Below are positions 18,254 to 27,856 of a stretch of DNA of 64,000 bases, one piece after another. Position 1 is the stretch's first letter; every line of letters begins with the position of its first letter. The translations under genes and the position numbers were made by a program. A model generated the notes under the pieces. The model was not told the origin of the DNA, ran no database searches, and saw only the letters and a list, made by a program, of their open reading frames with translations. Source of the stretch: CALNYZ01 sp942490945 (GTDB taxonomy: Bacteria > Pseudomonadota > Gammaproteobacteria > UBA6429 > Thiohalophilaceae); the NCBI GenBank assembly GCA_942490945.1, contig CALNYZ010000018.1:1426001-1490000 (forward strand), given 5' to 3'.

Positions 18254-18421
18254 CTGTTTTTTAGCGTTTTTTTCTTTCAGACGCCCGTATTTGCCTTCTC
18301 GCAGACTTTTTAGCTAATGCGGTAGTCTGACTCCAATGGTATACTTCCCTGCTCAGACGTCGAGAGACCTTATTGTATATATTTCGAGCATTTAAAAACC
18401 GAAGCTAACTGAACATAAGCA

Positions 18422-20962
18422 ATGACCGAATTCGCGAAAGAAGTTCTACCCATAAACATCGAAGAGGAAATGCGTCAGTCCTATCTGGACTATGCAATGA
18501 GCGTTATTGTCGGCCGCGCATTGCCGGATGTGCGGGATGGTCTGAAGCCTGTGCATCGACGTGTCCTTTTTGCGATGCGCGAATTGGGTAACGACTGGAA
18601 CAAGGCCTATAAAAAATCTGCCCGTGTTGTCGGTGACGTGATTGGTAAATATCATCCTCATGGTGATACCGCCGTATACGATACGATTGTGCGCATGGCG
18701 CAACCGTTCTCATTGCGCTACATGCTGGTGGATGGGCAGGGTAACTTTGGTTCGGTAGACGGTGATGCGCCAGCTGCCATGCGTTATACCGAAGTGCGCA
18801 TGTCACGCATCGCGCACGAACTGCTTGCGGATATCGAAAGAGAAACCGTCGATTTCGTTCCAAACTACGACGAGTCAGAACACGAGCCGGAAATTTTGCC
18901 GGCCAAGATTCCAAATTTACTGGTCAATGGATCAGCCGGTATTGCGGTGGGCATGGCCACCAATATTCCACCGCATAATTTAAATGAAGTCATCAATGCC
19001 TGTCTTGCCTTGATTGATAAGCCTGAAACCGATATTCAAACCTTGATGACGCACATCCCCGGTCCGGATTTCCCGACTGCAGGTATCATTAATGGTGCGC
19101 GGGGTATCGCCGAAGCGTATGCAACAGGCCGTGGACGTATTTACGTACGTGCACGTACCCATGTTGAAGAAAACAGTAAAGGTAAACAGGCGATCATTGT
19201 TACCGAGTTACCTTATCAGGTAAATAAAGCGCGCTTGCTGGAACGCATTGCCGAGCTGGTAAAAGAAAAGAAAATTGAAGGCATCACCGAGCTGCGTGAT
19301 GAATCGGATAAAGACGGTATGCGCGTGGTGATTGAGTTGCGACGCGGTGAAGTCACCGAAGTGATGATAAATAATTTATACCAGCATACACAAATGCAAA
19401 GTGTATTTGGTATTAACATGGTGGCGCTTGATGAAGGTCAACCGCGACTGCTGAATTTAAAACAGGTACTGGAAGCGTTTATTCGTCATCGCCGTGAAGT
19501 CGTTACACGTCGTACCGTGTTTGATTTGCGTAAGGCGCGTGAAAAAGCCCATATTCGAGAAGGCTGGGCGATTGCATTAACCAATATCGATCCCATTATT
19601 GCCATGATCAAGGCTGCGGCCAATCCGGCGCAAGCCAAGGAACAACTGGTGGCAGCATCCTGGGAACCGGGTGTGGTCGTGCAAATGCTCGAACGTGCGG
19701 GTGCCGAAGCATCACGTCCTGACGGTTTGTCTGCACAGCTGGGGCTGGTCGATAAAAAATACCGCTTATCAGAGGCGCAGGCACAAGCCATTCTTGATTT
19801 ACGACTGCATCGACTAACCGGGCTCGAGCAGGACAAAATCATAACCGAATATGAAGAACTGCTGATTATTATTGCCGACCTGATGGATATTCTCGGCAGT
19901 GAAGAGCGGCTCATGACAGTAATTAAAGATGAGCTGTTAGAAATGAAAGAACAGTATGGCGACGAACGGCGCACTGAAATTATTGCGAGTCAGGAAGATC
20001 TCACGATTGAAGATCTTATTACTGAAGAAGATGTTGTCGTCACATTATCACACGAAGGTTATGCCAAATCACAACCTCTTACTACGTATACAGCACAACG
20101 ACGTGGCGGCAAGGGTAAAACAGCTACATCGGTAAAAGACGAAGATTATATCGAGAAGTTGATTGTCGCCAATACACACGACACCATTTTATGTTTCTCC
20201 AGCCGTGGCAAAGTTTATTGGCTTAAAGTGTATGAGTTACCGCAAGCAGGTCGCACCGCGCGCGGCCGACCGATTGTGAACCTTTTGCCGTTAAGTGAAG
20301 GTGAACGCATTACCGAAATTTTACCGATACAGGAATATACAGAAGACAAATTTGTGTTTTTCGCAACGGCCAGCGGCACAATCAAGAAGACACCGCTAAA
20401 AGATTTTTCACGGCAACGCGCATCCGGCATTATCGCCGTCGAGTTGCGTGAAGGTGATCACCTGGTTGGTGTGGAACTGACGGATGGTAATCAGGATGTT
20501 ATTTTGCTTTCCAGTTCAGGTAAGTCAATTCGATTTAACGAGGCAGATGTAAGACCAATGGGTCGCGCCTCGGTAGGTGTCCGCGGTATCAAGCTGAAAG
20601 AAGGGCAAAAAGTCATTTCCCTAATCATTGCACAAGATGGCTATGTACTGACAGCTACACAAAACGGCTTTGGAAAGCGCACAAAAGTAGCCGACTATCC
20701 GGTACACGGTCGCGGCGGACTTGGTGTGATTTCCATACAAACCACCGAACGCAATGGCGATGTTGTTGGTGCTGCACTTGTTTCTGACGACGATGAAATT
20801 ATGTTGATTACGACCAACGGGGTACTGGTTCGCACAAGGGTAGATGAAATTTCAGAAATGGGTCGCAATACACAGGGTGTGAAATTGATCAGCCTGAATG
20901 TAGGTGAAAAACTTTCCGGAATTGAAAAAATCGATAATATTCAGGAAGAAGCAGTATCTTAA
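18422..20962 (+). CDS. gyrA: DNA gyrase subunit A
   Basis: GyrA is the breakage-reunion subunit of type II topoisomerase. The 846-residue product has the quinolone-region HPHGDTAVYDTIVRMAQPFS and the catalytic Tyr in AMRYTEVRMSRI. The GyrA box (QRRGGKGK, near residue 560) is followed by the C-terminal beta-pinwheel repeats. The residue equivalent to E. coli Ser83 is Thr here; position 87 is Asp. Thr83 is normal in Pseudomonas, so this is not by itself a resistance mutation. The long acidic C-terminal tail of E. coli GyrA is shortened. It is followed 62 bases later by serC. Confidence 0.97.
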   Translation: MTEFAKEVLPINIEEEMRQSYLDYAMSVIVGRALPDVRDGLKPVHRRVLFAMRELGNDWNKAYKKSARVVGDVIGKYHPHGDTAVYDTIVRMAQPFSLRYMLVDGQGNFGSVDGDAPAAMRYTEVRMSRIAHELLADIERETVDFVPNYDESEHEPEILPAKIPNLLVNGSAGIAVGMATNIPPHNLNEVINACLALIDKPETDIQTLMTHIPGPDFPTAGIINGARGIAEAYATGRGRIYVRARTHVEENSKGKQAIIVTELPYQVNKARLLERIAELVKEKKIEGITELRDESDKDGMRVVIELRRGEVTEVMINNLYQHTQMQSVFGINMVALDEGQPRLLNLKQVLEAFIRHRREVVTRRTVFDLRKAREKAHIREGWAIALTNIDPIIAMIKAAANPAQAKEQLVAASWEPGVVVQMLERAGAEASRPDGLSAQLGLVDKKYRLSEAQAQAILDLRLHRLTGLEQDKIITEYEELLIIIADLMDILGSEERLMTVIKDELLEMKEQYGDERRTEIIASQEDLTIEDLITEEDVVVTLSHEGYAKSQPLTTYTAQRRGGKGKTATSVKDEDYIEKLIVANTHDTILCFSSRGKVYWLKVYELPQAGRTARGRPIVNLLPLSEGERITEILPIQEYTEDKFVFFATASGTIKKTPLKDFSRQRASGIIAVELREGDHLVGVELTDGNQDVILLSSSGKSIRFNEADVRPMGRASVGVRGIKLKEGQKVISLIIAQDGYVLTATQNGFGKRTKVADYPVHGRGGLGVISIQTTERNGDVVGAALVSDDDEIMLITTNGVLVRTRVDEISEMGRNTQGVKLISLNVGEKLSGIEKIDNIQEEAVS

Positions 20963-21024
20963 CTGACCGTTATTATCAATATCGCATTACGATTACTTAA
21001 ATTACTTTATAGAGGTTTACTAGC

Positions 21025-22107
21025 ATGAGTCGTGTATTTAACTTCAGTGCGGGTCCCGCAATGCTTCCTGAAGCAGTTTTGAAACGGGCGCAGGATGAAA
21101 TCCTGGATTGGCAGGGAAGTGGTATGTCGATCATGGAAATGAGTCATCGCGGCAAGGAATTCATGTCGGTTGCAGAGCAGGCAGAAAAAGATTTCCGCGA
21201 GTTACTGAATATATCAGATGATTATGCCGTACTGTTTTTGCAGGGTGGCGCCAGCACACAATTTGCCATGGTGCCCTTAAATTTATTGGGTAAAAACAAC
21301 AAGGCGGATTACATCAACACCGGCGCATGGTCAGTCAAAGCGATTGCTGAAGCAAAATTGTTTGGTGATATCAATGTTGCGGCGTCATCTGAAGCAGAAA
21401 ATTTTACCACCGTTCCTGACTTTGATTCCTGGAAGTTACGCGCGGATGCAGCCTATGTACATTACACCCCTAATGAAACAATCGGTGGTGTTGAATTTGA
21501 TTATGTTCCGGACACCAAGGGTGTAACGCTGGTTGCCGACATGTCATCAACCATCTTATCCCGACCAATTGATGTCAATCAGTTTGGAATTATTTATGCT
21601 GGTGCACAAAAAAATATTGGTCCGGCCGGACTGACAATTGCAATCGTTAGAAAAGACTTAATTGGTAATGCAGCACAGAATGTTCCCAGTATGCTGAACT
21701 ATAAAACGCATATGGATGGTGACTCGATGGCGAATACGCCGCCTACCTATGCATGGTATCTGGCAGGGCTGGTTTTTGACTGGTTAAAGCAGCAAGGTGG
21801 TGTGGCCAAGATGGGAGAAATTAATAAACGTAAAGCTGACAAGCTATATGCTACCATTGATTCCTCGAGCTTTTATGCGAATCCGGTCGAGAAACGTTAC
21901 CGTTCCTGGATGAATATTCCATTCACGCTCGCAAATCCGGAGCTCGATAAATTATTTTTAAGCGAAGCGGAAAAAAATAATCTTACCACCCTGAAAGGCC
22001 ACCGTTCTGTCGGCGGTATGCGCGCGAGTATTTATAATGCCATGCCAGAGGCAGGTGTTGATACATTGGTTGCATTTATGCAGGATTTTGAAAAACAACA
22101 CGGTTAA
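21025..22107 (+). CDS. serC: Phosphoserine aminotransferase
   Basis: SerC transaminates 3-phosphohydroxypyruvate to phosphoserine using PLP, and also serves pyridoxine synthesis. The N-terminal VFNFSAGPAMLPEAVLK is diagnostic. PLP-related segments include FLQGGASTQFAMVPLNLL and YAGAQKNIGPAGLTI, whose Lys binds PLP. Arg residues near the C-terminus (KGHRSVGGMRASIYNA) bind substrate. Length of 360 is typical. GAGG lies at 21011-21014 upstream of ATG 21025. It is adjacent to serA, so two consecutive serine-pathway enzymes lie together. Confidence 0.96.
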   Translation: MSRVFNFSAGPAMLPEAVLKRAQDEILDWQGSGMSIMEMSHRGKEFMSVAEQAEKDFRELLNISDDYAVLFLQGGASTQFAMVPLNLLGKNNKADYINTGAWSVKAIAEAKLFGDINVAASSEAENFTTVPDFDSWKLRADAAYVHYTPNETIGGVEFDYVPDTKGVTLVADMSSTILSRPIDVNQFGIIYAGAQKNIGPAGLTIAIVRKDLIGNAAQNVPSMLNYKTHMDGDSMANTPPTYAWYLAGLVFDWLKQQGGVAKMGEINKRKADKLYATIDSSSFYANPVEKRYRSWMNIPFTLANPELDKLFLSEAEKNNLTTLKGHRSVGGMRASIYNAMPEAGVDTLVAFMQDFEKQHG

Positions 22108-22122
22108 AAATGCGGAACGACA

Positions 22123-23295
22123 ATGTATAAAATTCTTACCTTAAATAATATTTCTGTCGCCGGATTGGAACGATTGCCGCGAGATGCTTATGAAATCGCA
22201 AGTGAAATCAGCCATCCGGACGGGATTATTCTACGTTCCTTTAATATGCATGACATGGACATACCGCCCAGCCTGAAAGCGATTGGTCGCGCGGGTGCCG
22301 GTGTAAATAATATTCCCGTTGATAAAATGAGCAAAAACGGCGTTGTTGTGTTTAATGCACCCGGGGCCAATGCAAATGCAGTAAAAGAACTGGTCGTTGC
22401 AGGTATGTTAATTGCCTGCCGTAATATTTGTCAGGCATGGAAATACACTCAAGGCCTGACCGGTGATGATGCGACGCTAAATAAAGCGGTAGAGCAGGGC
22501 AAGAAAACCTATGCCGGGTTTGAATTACCCGGGCGGACTCTTGGTGTAGTAGGGCTTGGCGCAATTGGACGCCTGGTAGCAAATGCAGCTATCGATTTGG
22601 GCATGCATGTGGTTGGCTATGATCCGGGTATCACTGTCGAAGGTGCCTGGCAACTCTCTTCGAACGTGCGTAAGGCAGGCAGTATTGAAGAGTTGTTATC
22701 AAAAGTAGATTTCATCACTTTTCATGTACCATTAATTGATGCAACAAAGAACATGATTAATGCCGAGCGCATCAAATTGATGAAAAAAAATGCCGTAATC
22801 ATGAATTTCGCTCGCAATGGAATTATCGATGATGACGCAGTGATCGAGGCGTTGGACAGTAACCGGTTATACGCCTATATATGTGATTTCCCCAGTAACA
22901 AGATAAAGGATCACGAAAGAGTCATCGCACTACCGCATCTTGGTGCTTCCACCAGTGAAGCGGAAGATAATTGCGCCATTATGGTTGCCGATCAGGTGCG
23001 TGATTATCTTGAAACAGGCAATGTCAGAAACTCGGTTAATTTTCCGGAAGTACGCCTTGATGGAAATGAAGGTTATCGGCTGTGTATTGCAAACAACAAT
23101 GTTCCCAATATGGTGGGTCAGATATCATCTGCCCTGGCGAGTGAGAATCTGAATATTGTCGATATGATTAACAAATCACGTGGTGATCTGGCCTATACAT
23201 TGATTGATATCGACAAACAAGCCAGTGACAAACTTGTTTCAACACTATCTGCGATTGAGGGAGTACTCAACGTAAGATCCATTGAACATAAGTAA
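22123..23295 (+). CDS. serA: D-3-phosphoglycerate dehydrogenase (short form with ACT domain)
   Basis: This enzyme oxidises 3-phosphoglycerate to 3-phosphohydroxypyruvate, the substrate of SerC. The NAD motif is LGVVGLGAIGRLVANAA (about residue 140). Catalytic residues lie in NFARNGIIDDDAV (Arg), the following Glu-containing stretch, and ALPHLGASTSEAEDN (His). The last 70 residues (NVPNMVGQISSALASENLNI) form a C-terminal ACT domain, the usual serine-sensing module. At 390 residues it lacks the intervening ASB domain of the long form. It is inserted between serC and pheA, which are adjacent in Pseudomonas. Confidence 0.93.
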   Translation: MYKILTLNNISVAGLERLPRDAYEIASEISHPDGIILRSFNMHDMDIPPSLKAIGRAGAGVNNIPVDKMSKNGVVVFNAPGANANAVKELVVAGMLIACRNICQAWKYTQGLTGDDATLNKAVEQGKKTYAGFELPGRTLGVVGLGAIGRLVANAAIDLGMHVVGYDPGITVEGAWQLSSNVRKAGSIEELLSKVDFITFHVPLIDATKNMINAERIKLMKKNAVIMNFARNGIIDDDAVIEALDSNRLYAYICDFPSNKIKDHERVIALPHLGASTSEAEDNCAIMVADQVRDYLETGNVRNSVNFPEVRLDGNEGYRLCIANNNVPNMVGQISSALASENLNIVDMINKSRGDLAYTLIDIDKQASDKLVSTLSAIEGVLNVRSIEHK

Positions 23296-23309
23296 CTTTG
23301 TGACAGTAT

Positions 23310-24386
23310 ATGAGTGACGATTTAGCAGATATGCGAACAAAAATTGATGCGCTGGATGAGCAGATTCAGACATTAATTACTCAACGCGCCGAGATCGCAC
23401 AAATGGTTGCTCAGGCAAAAGAAAAGGCAGGTGATGCTGTTTTTTACCGTGCAGAACGTGAAGCAATAGTGTTACGAAAAGTCAAGGAACGGAATAAAGG
23501 TCCCCTTAGTGATGAAGAAATGGCGAGATTGTTTCGTGAAATCATGTCAGCCTGCCTCGCGTTGGAATCTAAAATGAAAGTAGGTTTTCTGGGACCGGAA
23601 GGTACTTTCACGCAAACGGCGGCACTCAAACATTTTGGTCATTCTGTTGATACCTTGTCCTACACCACCATCGCCGAAGTATTCAGAGAAGTTGATGCGG
23701 GAACGGTTTCGTATGGTGTGGTACCAATAGAAAATTCAACCGAAGGAATTGTCAATCACACGCTGGACGAATTCAGTAATTCCGCATTACAAATATGTGG
23801 CGAAGTGATATTGCGTATTCATCATCACCTGATAAGTACGAATCCGGACAAGAGTAAGATTAAAACCATTTATTCACATCGCCAATCACTGGCGCAATGC
23901 CGAAACTGGCTGGATGCCAATATGAAGGGTGTTGAGTTGGTTGATGTGAGCAGCAATGCTGAAGCAGCACGGTTGGCAGCAAATGAACCAGATGCAGCCG
24001 CCATCGCAGGTGAAACGGCAGCAGAAATTTATAATCTGGGCATACTGGTTAAAAATATTGAAGACAAGCCTGATAATACGACACGATTCCTGGTAATAGG
24101 CAAGCGTATCACGCCTGCCAGTGGACACGACAAGACATCGTTACTGATATCGACTCCCAATCAGTCTGGTGCTTTGCATTCCATACTCGCACCGTTTGCA
24201 AAAAACAGTATTTCCCTGACCAGAATCGAGTCACGTCCTTCGCATCGCGCAAACTGGGATTATATTTTTTTTATAGACATTGATGGTCATGTCTCGAATG
24301 AAAATGTCGCTACGGCGTTAGCTGACTTGAGAAAAGTTGCTGCATTTGTAAAAGTGCTTGGCTCTTATCCGTACGCCGTTATTTAA
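23310..24386 (+). CDS. pheA: Bifunctional chorismate mutase / prephenate dehydratase (P-protein)
   Basis: The product converts chorismate to prephenate and on to phenylpyruvate. Residues 5-90 form an AroQ chorismate mutase (MRTKIDALDEQIQTLITQRA). The prephenate dehydratase core starts at KVGFLGPEGTFTQTAALKHF (about residue 91) and has GVVPIENSTEGIVNHTLD. The C-terminal ACT domain includes SGALHSILAPFAKNSISLTRIESRPS, the phenylalanine-binding GALV and ESRP motifs. Length of 358 fits. It lies 14 bases after serA. Confidence 0.96.
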   Translation: MSDDLADMRTKIDALDEQIQTLITQRAEIAQMVAQAKEKAGDAVFYRAEREAIVLRKVKERNKGPLSDEEMARLFREIMSACLALESKMKVGFLGPEGTFTQTAALKHFGHSVDTLSYTTIAEVFREVDAGTVSYGVVPIENSTEGIVNHTLDEFSNSALQICGEVILRIHHHLISTNPDKSKIKTIYSHRQSLAQCRNWLDANMKGVELVDVSSNAEAARLAANEPDAAAIAGETAAEIYNLGILVKNIEDKPDNTTRFLVIGKRITPASGHDKTSLLISTPNQSGALHSILAPFAKNSISLTRIESRPSHRANWDYIFFIDIDGHVSNENVATALADLRKVAAFVKVLGSYPYAVI

Positions 24387-24404
24387 AAATCAGCAGGATT
24401 AAAA

Positions 24405-25850
24405 ATGAAATTACAGCCTGTAATATTGTCCGGCGGTTCTGGTACTCGCTTATGGCCGTTGTCACGTGCAATGTACCCGAAACAATTGCTGCCACTTGTT
24501 ACCGACTCCACCATGATTCAGGAAACGGCGTTACGATTAACGGGACTTGAAGAGCACATGTCCGTCTTACACTCGATCGTCGTTTGTAACGAAGAACATC
24601 GATTTTTTATCGCTGAGCAATTACGACAAATTAACAAATCTCCACAACGGATATTGCTCGAACCATTTGGCCGTAATACTGCACCGGCACTGACTTTGGC
24701 CGCTTTGGCGGCTGATCCGAAATCAGTTTTACTGGTTATGCCTGCCGATCATGTTATTGATGATGAAAGTGCCTTTCACAAGGCGGTACTTGAAGGCGCT
24801 GGCCTGGCAGAGACAGGTTACCTGGTGACATTCGGTATCAGGCCGGTGGCAGCAGAAACCGGGTATGGATATATAAAAGCGGGTGAGAAAATACAGGGCG
24901 ACGCCTGTATGATAAGTGCTTTTGTGGAAAAACCTGACAAACAAAAAGCCGAAACATATTTACAAGCCGGTGGTTATTTCTGGAATAGCGGAATGTTTCT
25001 TTTAACCGCAGAAAACTGGCTTGCAGAAATAAAAACAGCAAACTCTGAAATGTATGATGTTTGTAAAAAGGCATTCGAACAAGGCGAAGACGACAAGGAT
25101 TTCTATCGTATTAATAAAGAAATATTCAATATGTGCCCAAGTGATTCAATTGACTATGCCGTTATGGAAAAAGCGGCAGGTGACAAGACCACAACGCTGC
25201 ATAAAGCCGCGGTTGTTCCGCTGGATGCGGGTTGGTCGGACGTTGGTGTGTGGTCAACCTTATGGGAAGTTGGTTCAAAGGACAAACAAGGTAATGTCGC
25301 ACGTGGTGATGTTTTTTTGCATGAGTCAGAAAACTGTCTGGTCTATAGCAGTCAACGCCATATATCAGGGTTGGGGCTGAAAAATTTAATTGTAGTGGAA
25401 ACTTCCGATGCCATTCTGGTTGCCGATAAAAATGAAACACAACAGGTCAAGGCAATTGTCGACTGGTTAAAAATCAATGAACGCACAGAATGGCACAGTC
25501 ACAAGCTGGTATATCGACCCTGGGGTAGTTATGAAACGATTGATTTGGGCGATCGATATCAGGTTAAAAGAATAACGGTTAAACCAGGTGCTGCACTTTC
25601 ATTACAATTACATCATCATCGTGCAGAACATTGGGTGGTTGTCAGTGGTACTGCGCATGTTACCCGCGGTGAAGATGAATTTATTGTTTCAGAAAATGAA
25701 TCAACCTACATACCTCTCGGAATAAAACATCGACTCGAAAATAAAGGCCGCATGCCTCTGGAAATGATCGAGATTCAGTCCGGCAGTTATCTGGGTGAAG
25801 ATGATATAGTTCGCTTTGAAGACATTTACGGACGCACTGATAAAAAATAA
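24405..25850 (+). CDS. manC: Mannose-1-phosphate guanylyltransferase / mannose-6-phosphate isomerase
   Basis: A bifunctional type II enzyme of 481 residues. The N-terminal nucleotidyltransferase has VILSGGSGTRLWPLSRAMYP with the GGxGTRLWPLSR signature, and FVEKP near residue 180. The C-terminal cupin isomerase has VYRPWGSYETIDLG and AALSLQLHHHRAEHWVVVSG, whose His residues bind zinc. It supplies GDP-mannose, the substrate of Gmd 12 kb downstream. Its location between pheA and hisC is unusual: in Pseudomonas these two are adjacent. The hisC start follows its stop after a single base. Confidence 0.94.
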   Translation: MKLQPVILSGGSGTRLWPLSRAMYPKQLLPLVTDSTMIQETALRLTGLEEHMSVLHSIVVCNEEHRFFIAEQLRQINKSPQRILLEPFGRNTAPALTLAALAADPKSVLLVMPADHVIDDESAFHKAVLEGAGLAETGYLVTFGIRPVAAETGYGYIKAGEKIQGDACMISAFVEKPDKQKAETYLQAGGYFWNSGMFLLTAENWLAEIKTANSEMYDVCKKAFEQGEDDKDFYRINKEIFNMCPSDSIDYAVMEKAAGDKTTTLHKAAVVPLDAGWSDVGVWSTLWEVGSKDKQGNVARGDVFLHESENCLVYSSQRHISGLGLKNLIVVETSDAILVADKNETQQVKAIVDWLKINERTEWHSHKLVYRPWGSYETIDLGDRYQVKRITVKPGAALSLQLHHHRAEHWVVVSGTAHVTRGEDEFIVSENESTYIPLGIKHRLENKGRMPLEMIEIQSGSYLGEDDIVRFEDIYGRTDKK

Positions 25851-25851
25851 A

Positions 25852-26964
25852 ATGACATCAGAACTGTTTCAATTAGCCACGCCGGGTGTACAACAACTAC
25901 AGCCATACCAACCCGGCAAGCCATTATCCGATCTGGAGCGTGAATACGGTATTACAAATGCAGTAAAACTCGCCTCAAACGAAAATCCATATGGCCCCGG
26001 ACCAAAGACACTGCAAGCAATCAATAATTCGCTAACCCAATTGGCACGCTATCCGGATGGCAGTGGGCACGGATTAAAGAACGCGCTGTCGGCCAAGCTT
26101 TCGATTACGCCAGATATGATCACGCTTGGCAATGGATCGAATGATGTCCTGGAAATTATTGCCAGAACGTTTGCAACCGATGTGGATGAAATCATGTTTT
26201 CCCAGCATGCATTTGCTGTATACCCGATTGTGACGCAGGCGATTGGCGCAACTGCCAACATTGTTGCCGCGAAAAACTGGGGTCATGATCTTGATGCCAT
26301 GCGCGAGGCCATTACGGCAAAAACTAAGATTATATTTCTGGCCAATCCGAACAATCCTACCGGTACATGGTTTGAAAAAGATGCGTTAAACAAATTCCTG
26401 GATTCGCTTTCAGACACAGTTATTGTTGTCCTGGATGAAGCCTATTTCGAATTTATCGCACATCCAGAATATGGTAATACGTTATATCCAGATGGACTGG
26501 ATTATTTGCCGAGACATAATAACCTGATCGTCACACGAACCTTTTCCAAGGCCTATGGGCTGGCCGGCTTACGTGCGGGTTATGCTGTATCGCATCCTGA
26601 TGTGGCGAATCTGTTAAATCGCGTCAGACAACCTTTTAATCTGAATTCCGTTGCCCTGGCTGCGGCAGAAGCAGCACTTTCTGATCACGAGCATCTGGAG
26701 CGTTGCATCGCGCTCAACGCCGAACAATATCGGCATTACACAACTTCACTGGATAAGGCGGGAATTGAATACATACCTTCTGCCGGAAATTTTGTTTGCG
26801 TGAAGGTAGGTGGTGGTGCACGATCGTATGAAGAGTTGCTCCTGCAGGGTGTTATAACCCGACCGGTAGCGAACTATGGAATGCCAGAATATTTGCGTAT
26901 ATCCATTGGCAGCGCAGCAGAAAATGACAAGTGTTTAAAAGCACTCATTGAGATGATGAAATAA
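25852..26964 (+). CDS. hisC: Histidinol-phosphate / aromatic aminotransferase
   Basis: A fold-type I PLP aminotransferase of 370 residues. Motifs are LASNENPYGPGPKTLQAI, FLANPNNPTGTWF, VVLDEAYFEF and TRTFSKAYGLAGLRAGYAV, whose Lys carries PLP. The position in an aromatic amino acid run suggests it transaminates phenylpyruvate, 4-hydroxyphenylpyruvate or prephenate as well as histidinol phosphate, as the HisC2 paralogue does in Pseudomonas. I chose ATG 25852, one base after the manC stop; the longer frame from 25816 lies within manC. Confidence 0.92.
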   Translation: MTSELFQLATPGVQQLQPYQPGKPLSDLEREYGITNAVKLASNENPYGPGPKTLQAINNSLTQLARYPDGSGHGLKNALSAKLSITPDMITLGNGSNDVLEIIARTFATDVDEIMFSQHAFAVYPIVTQAIGATANIVAAKNWGHDLDAMREAITAKTKIIFLANPNNPTGTWFEKDALNKFLDSLSDTVIVVLDEAYFEFIAHPEYGNTLYPDGLDYLPRHNNLIVTRTFSKAYGLAGLRAGYAVSHPDVANLLNRVRQPFNLNSVALAAAEAALSDHEHLERCIALNAEQYRHYTTSLDKAGIEYIPSAGNFVCVKVGGGARSYEELLLQGVITRPVANYGMPEYLRISIGSAAENDKCLKALIEMMK

Positions 26965-26977
26965 GGAATTTCACATT

Positions 26978-27856
26978 GTGAGCTCGATATTCAATACAGT
27001 AACGATTATCGGTGTTGGCCTGATGGGCGGCTCATTGGCGCGTGCCATAAAACAAAATGGACTGGCGTTAAAAGTAATTGGCGCCAGCAGAAATGAGTCA
27101 CACCTGCAAGAAGCCTTAAAACTTGGTGTGATCGACGAATACTACACCGACTATTCTGTTGCAGTAAAAAATGCCGATCTGGTCGTGCTTGCTGTGCCTG
27201 TTGGCGCAATGAAGCCAGTACTGAATACAATCAAGCCAGCCTTAAAACAGGACGCCATTATCACGGATGTTGGTTCGACAAAACAGAATATTCAACAGGC
27301 CGTTATGGAAATATATGGCGAGATGCCTGCAAATTTCGTACTGGGTCATCCTATTGCCGGTACGGAACAATCCGGTGTGGCAGCCTCTTTTGCTGATTTA
27401 TATCAGGGTAAACGTGTCATTTTAACTCCGTCAAAACATACAGATAGACTAGCCATTTCAAAAGTTACTGCGCTATGGCAGGGATGTGGTGCGCTTGTTA
27501 TGGAAATGAATTGTAAGCATCACGATGAAGTATTGGCTGCCACGAGTCATTTACCGCACATGATTGCCTACACACTGGTAAATACACTCGCGCATATGAA
27601 TGATAAACAGGAAATCTTTACTTACGCTGCCGGTGGATTCAAGGATTTTACACGCATCGCATCCAGTGATCCGACAATGTGGCTGGACATCAGTCTGGCA
27701 AACAAGGAAGCTCTTTTAAACGTATTATCATTATTTAAAAATGATCTGGAAAAACTGACATCTGCCATCGTGGCAGACGATGATAAAACAATTCGTGATA
27801 TGTTCTGTTTTGCAAAGCAAACTCGCGATACGTTATGTAACAGCGAGAAGTCATGA
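26978..27856 (+). CDS. tyrA: Prephenate dehydrogenase
   Basis: The enzyme oxidatively decarboxylates prephenate (or arogenate) on the tyrosine branch. The NAD-binding motif is VTIIGVGLMGGSLARAIK. Substrate-site features are VLGHPIAGTEQSGVAA (His and Ser) and ATSHLPHMIAYTLVN. Length is 292. The start is GTG 26978 with AAGGAA 14 bases upstream. Its stop overlaps the aroA start by four bases (ATGA). In Pseudomonas tyrA and aroA are fused in one protein; here they are separate but coupled. Confidence 0.95.
   Translation: MSSIFNTVTIIGVGLMGGSLARAIKQNGLALKVIGASRNESHLQEALKLGVIDEYYTDYSVAVKNADLVVLAVPVGAMKPVLNTIKPALKQDAIITDVGSTKQNIQQAVMEIYGEMPANFVLGHPIAGTEQSGVAASFADLYQGKRVILTPSKHTDRLAISKVTALWQGCGALVMEMNCKHHDEVLAATSHLPHMIAYTLVNTLAHMNDKQEIFTYAAGGFKDFTRIASSDPTMWLDISLANKEALLNVLSLFKNDLEKLTSAIVADDDKTIRDMFCFAKQTRDTLCNSEKS

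Noticed and set aside
19486..19974. 162-residue ORF antisense to gyrA
   Set aside because: Ser-rich shadow frame inside the gyrA coding region with no independent evidence.
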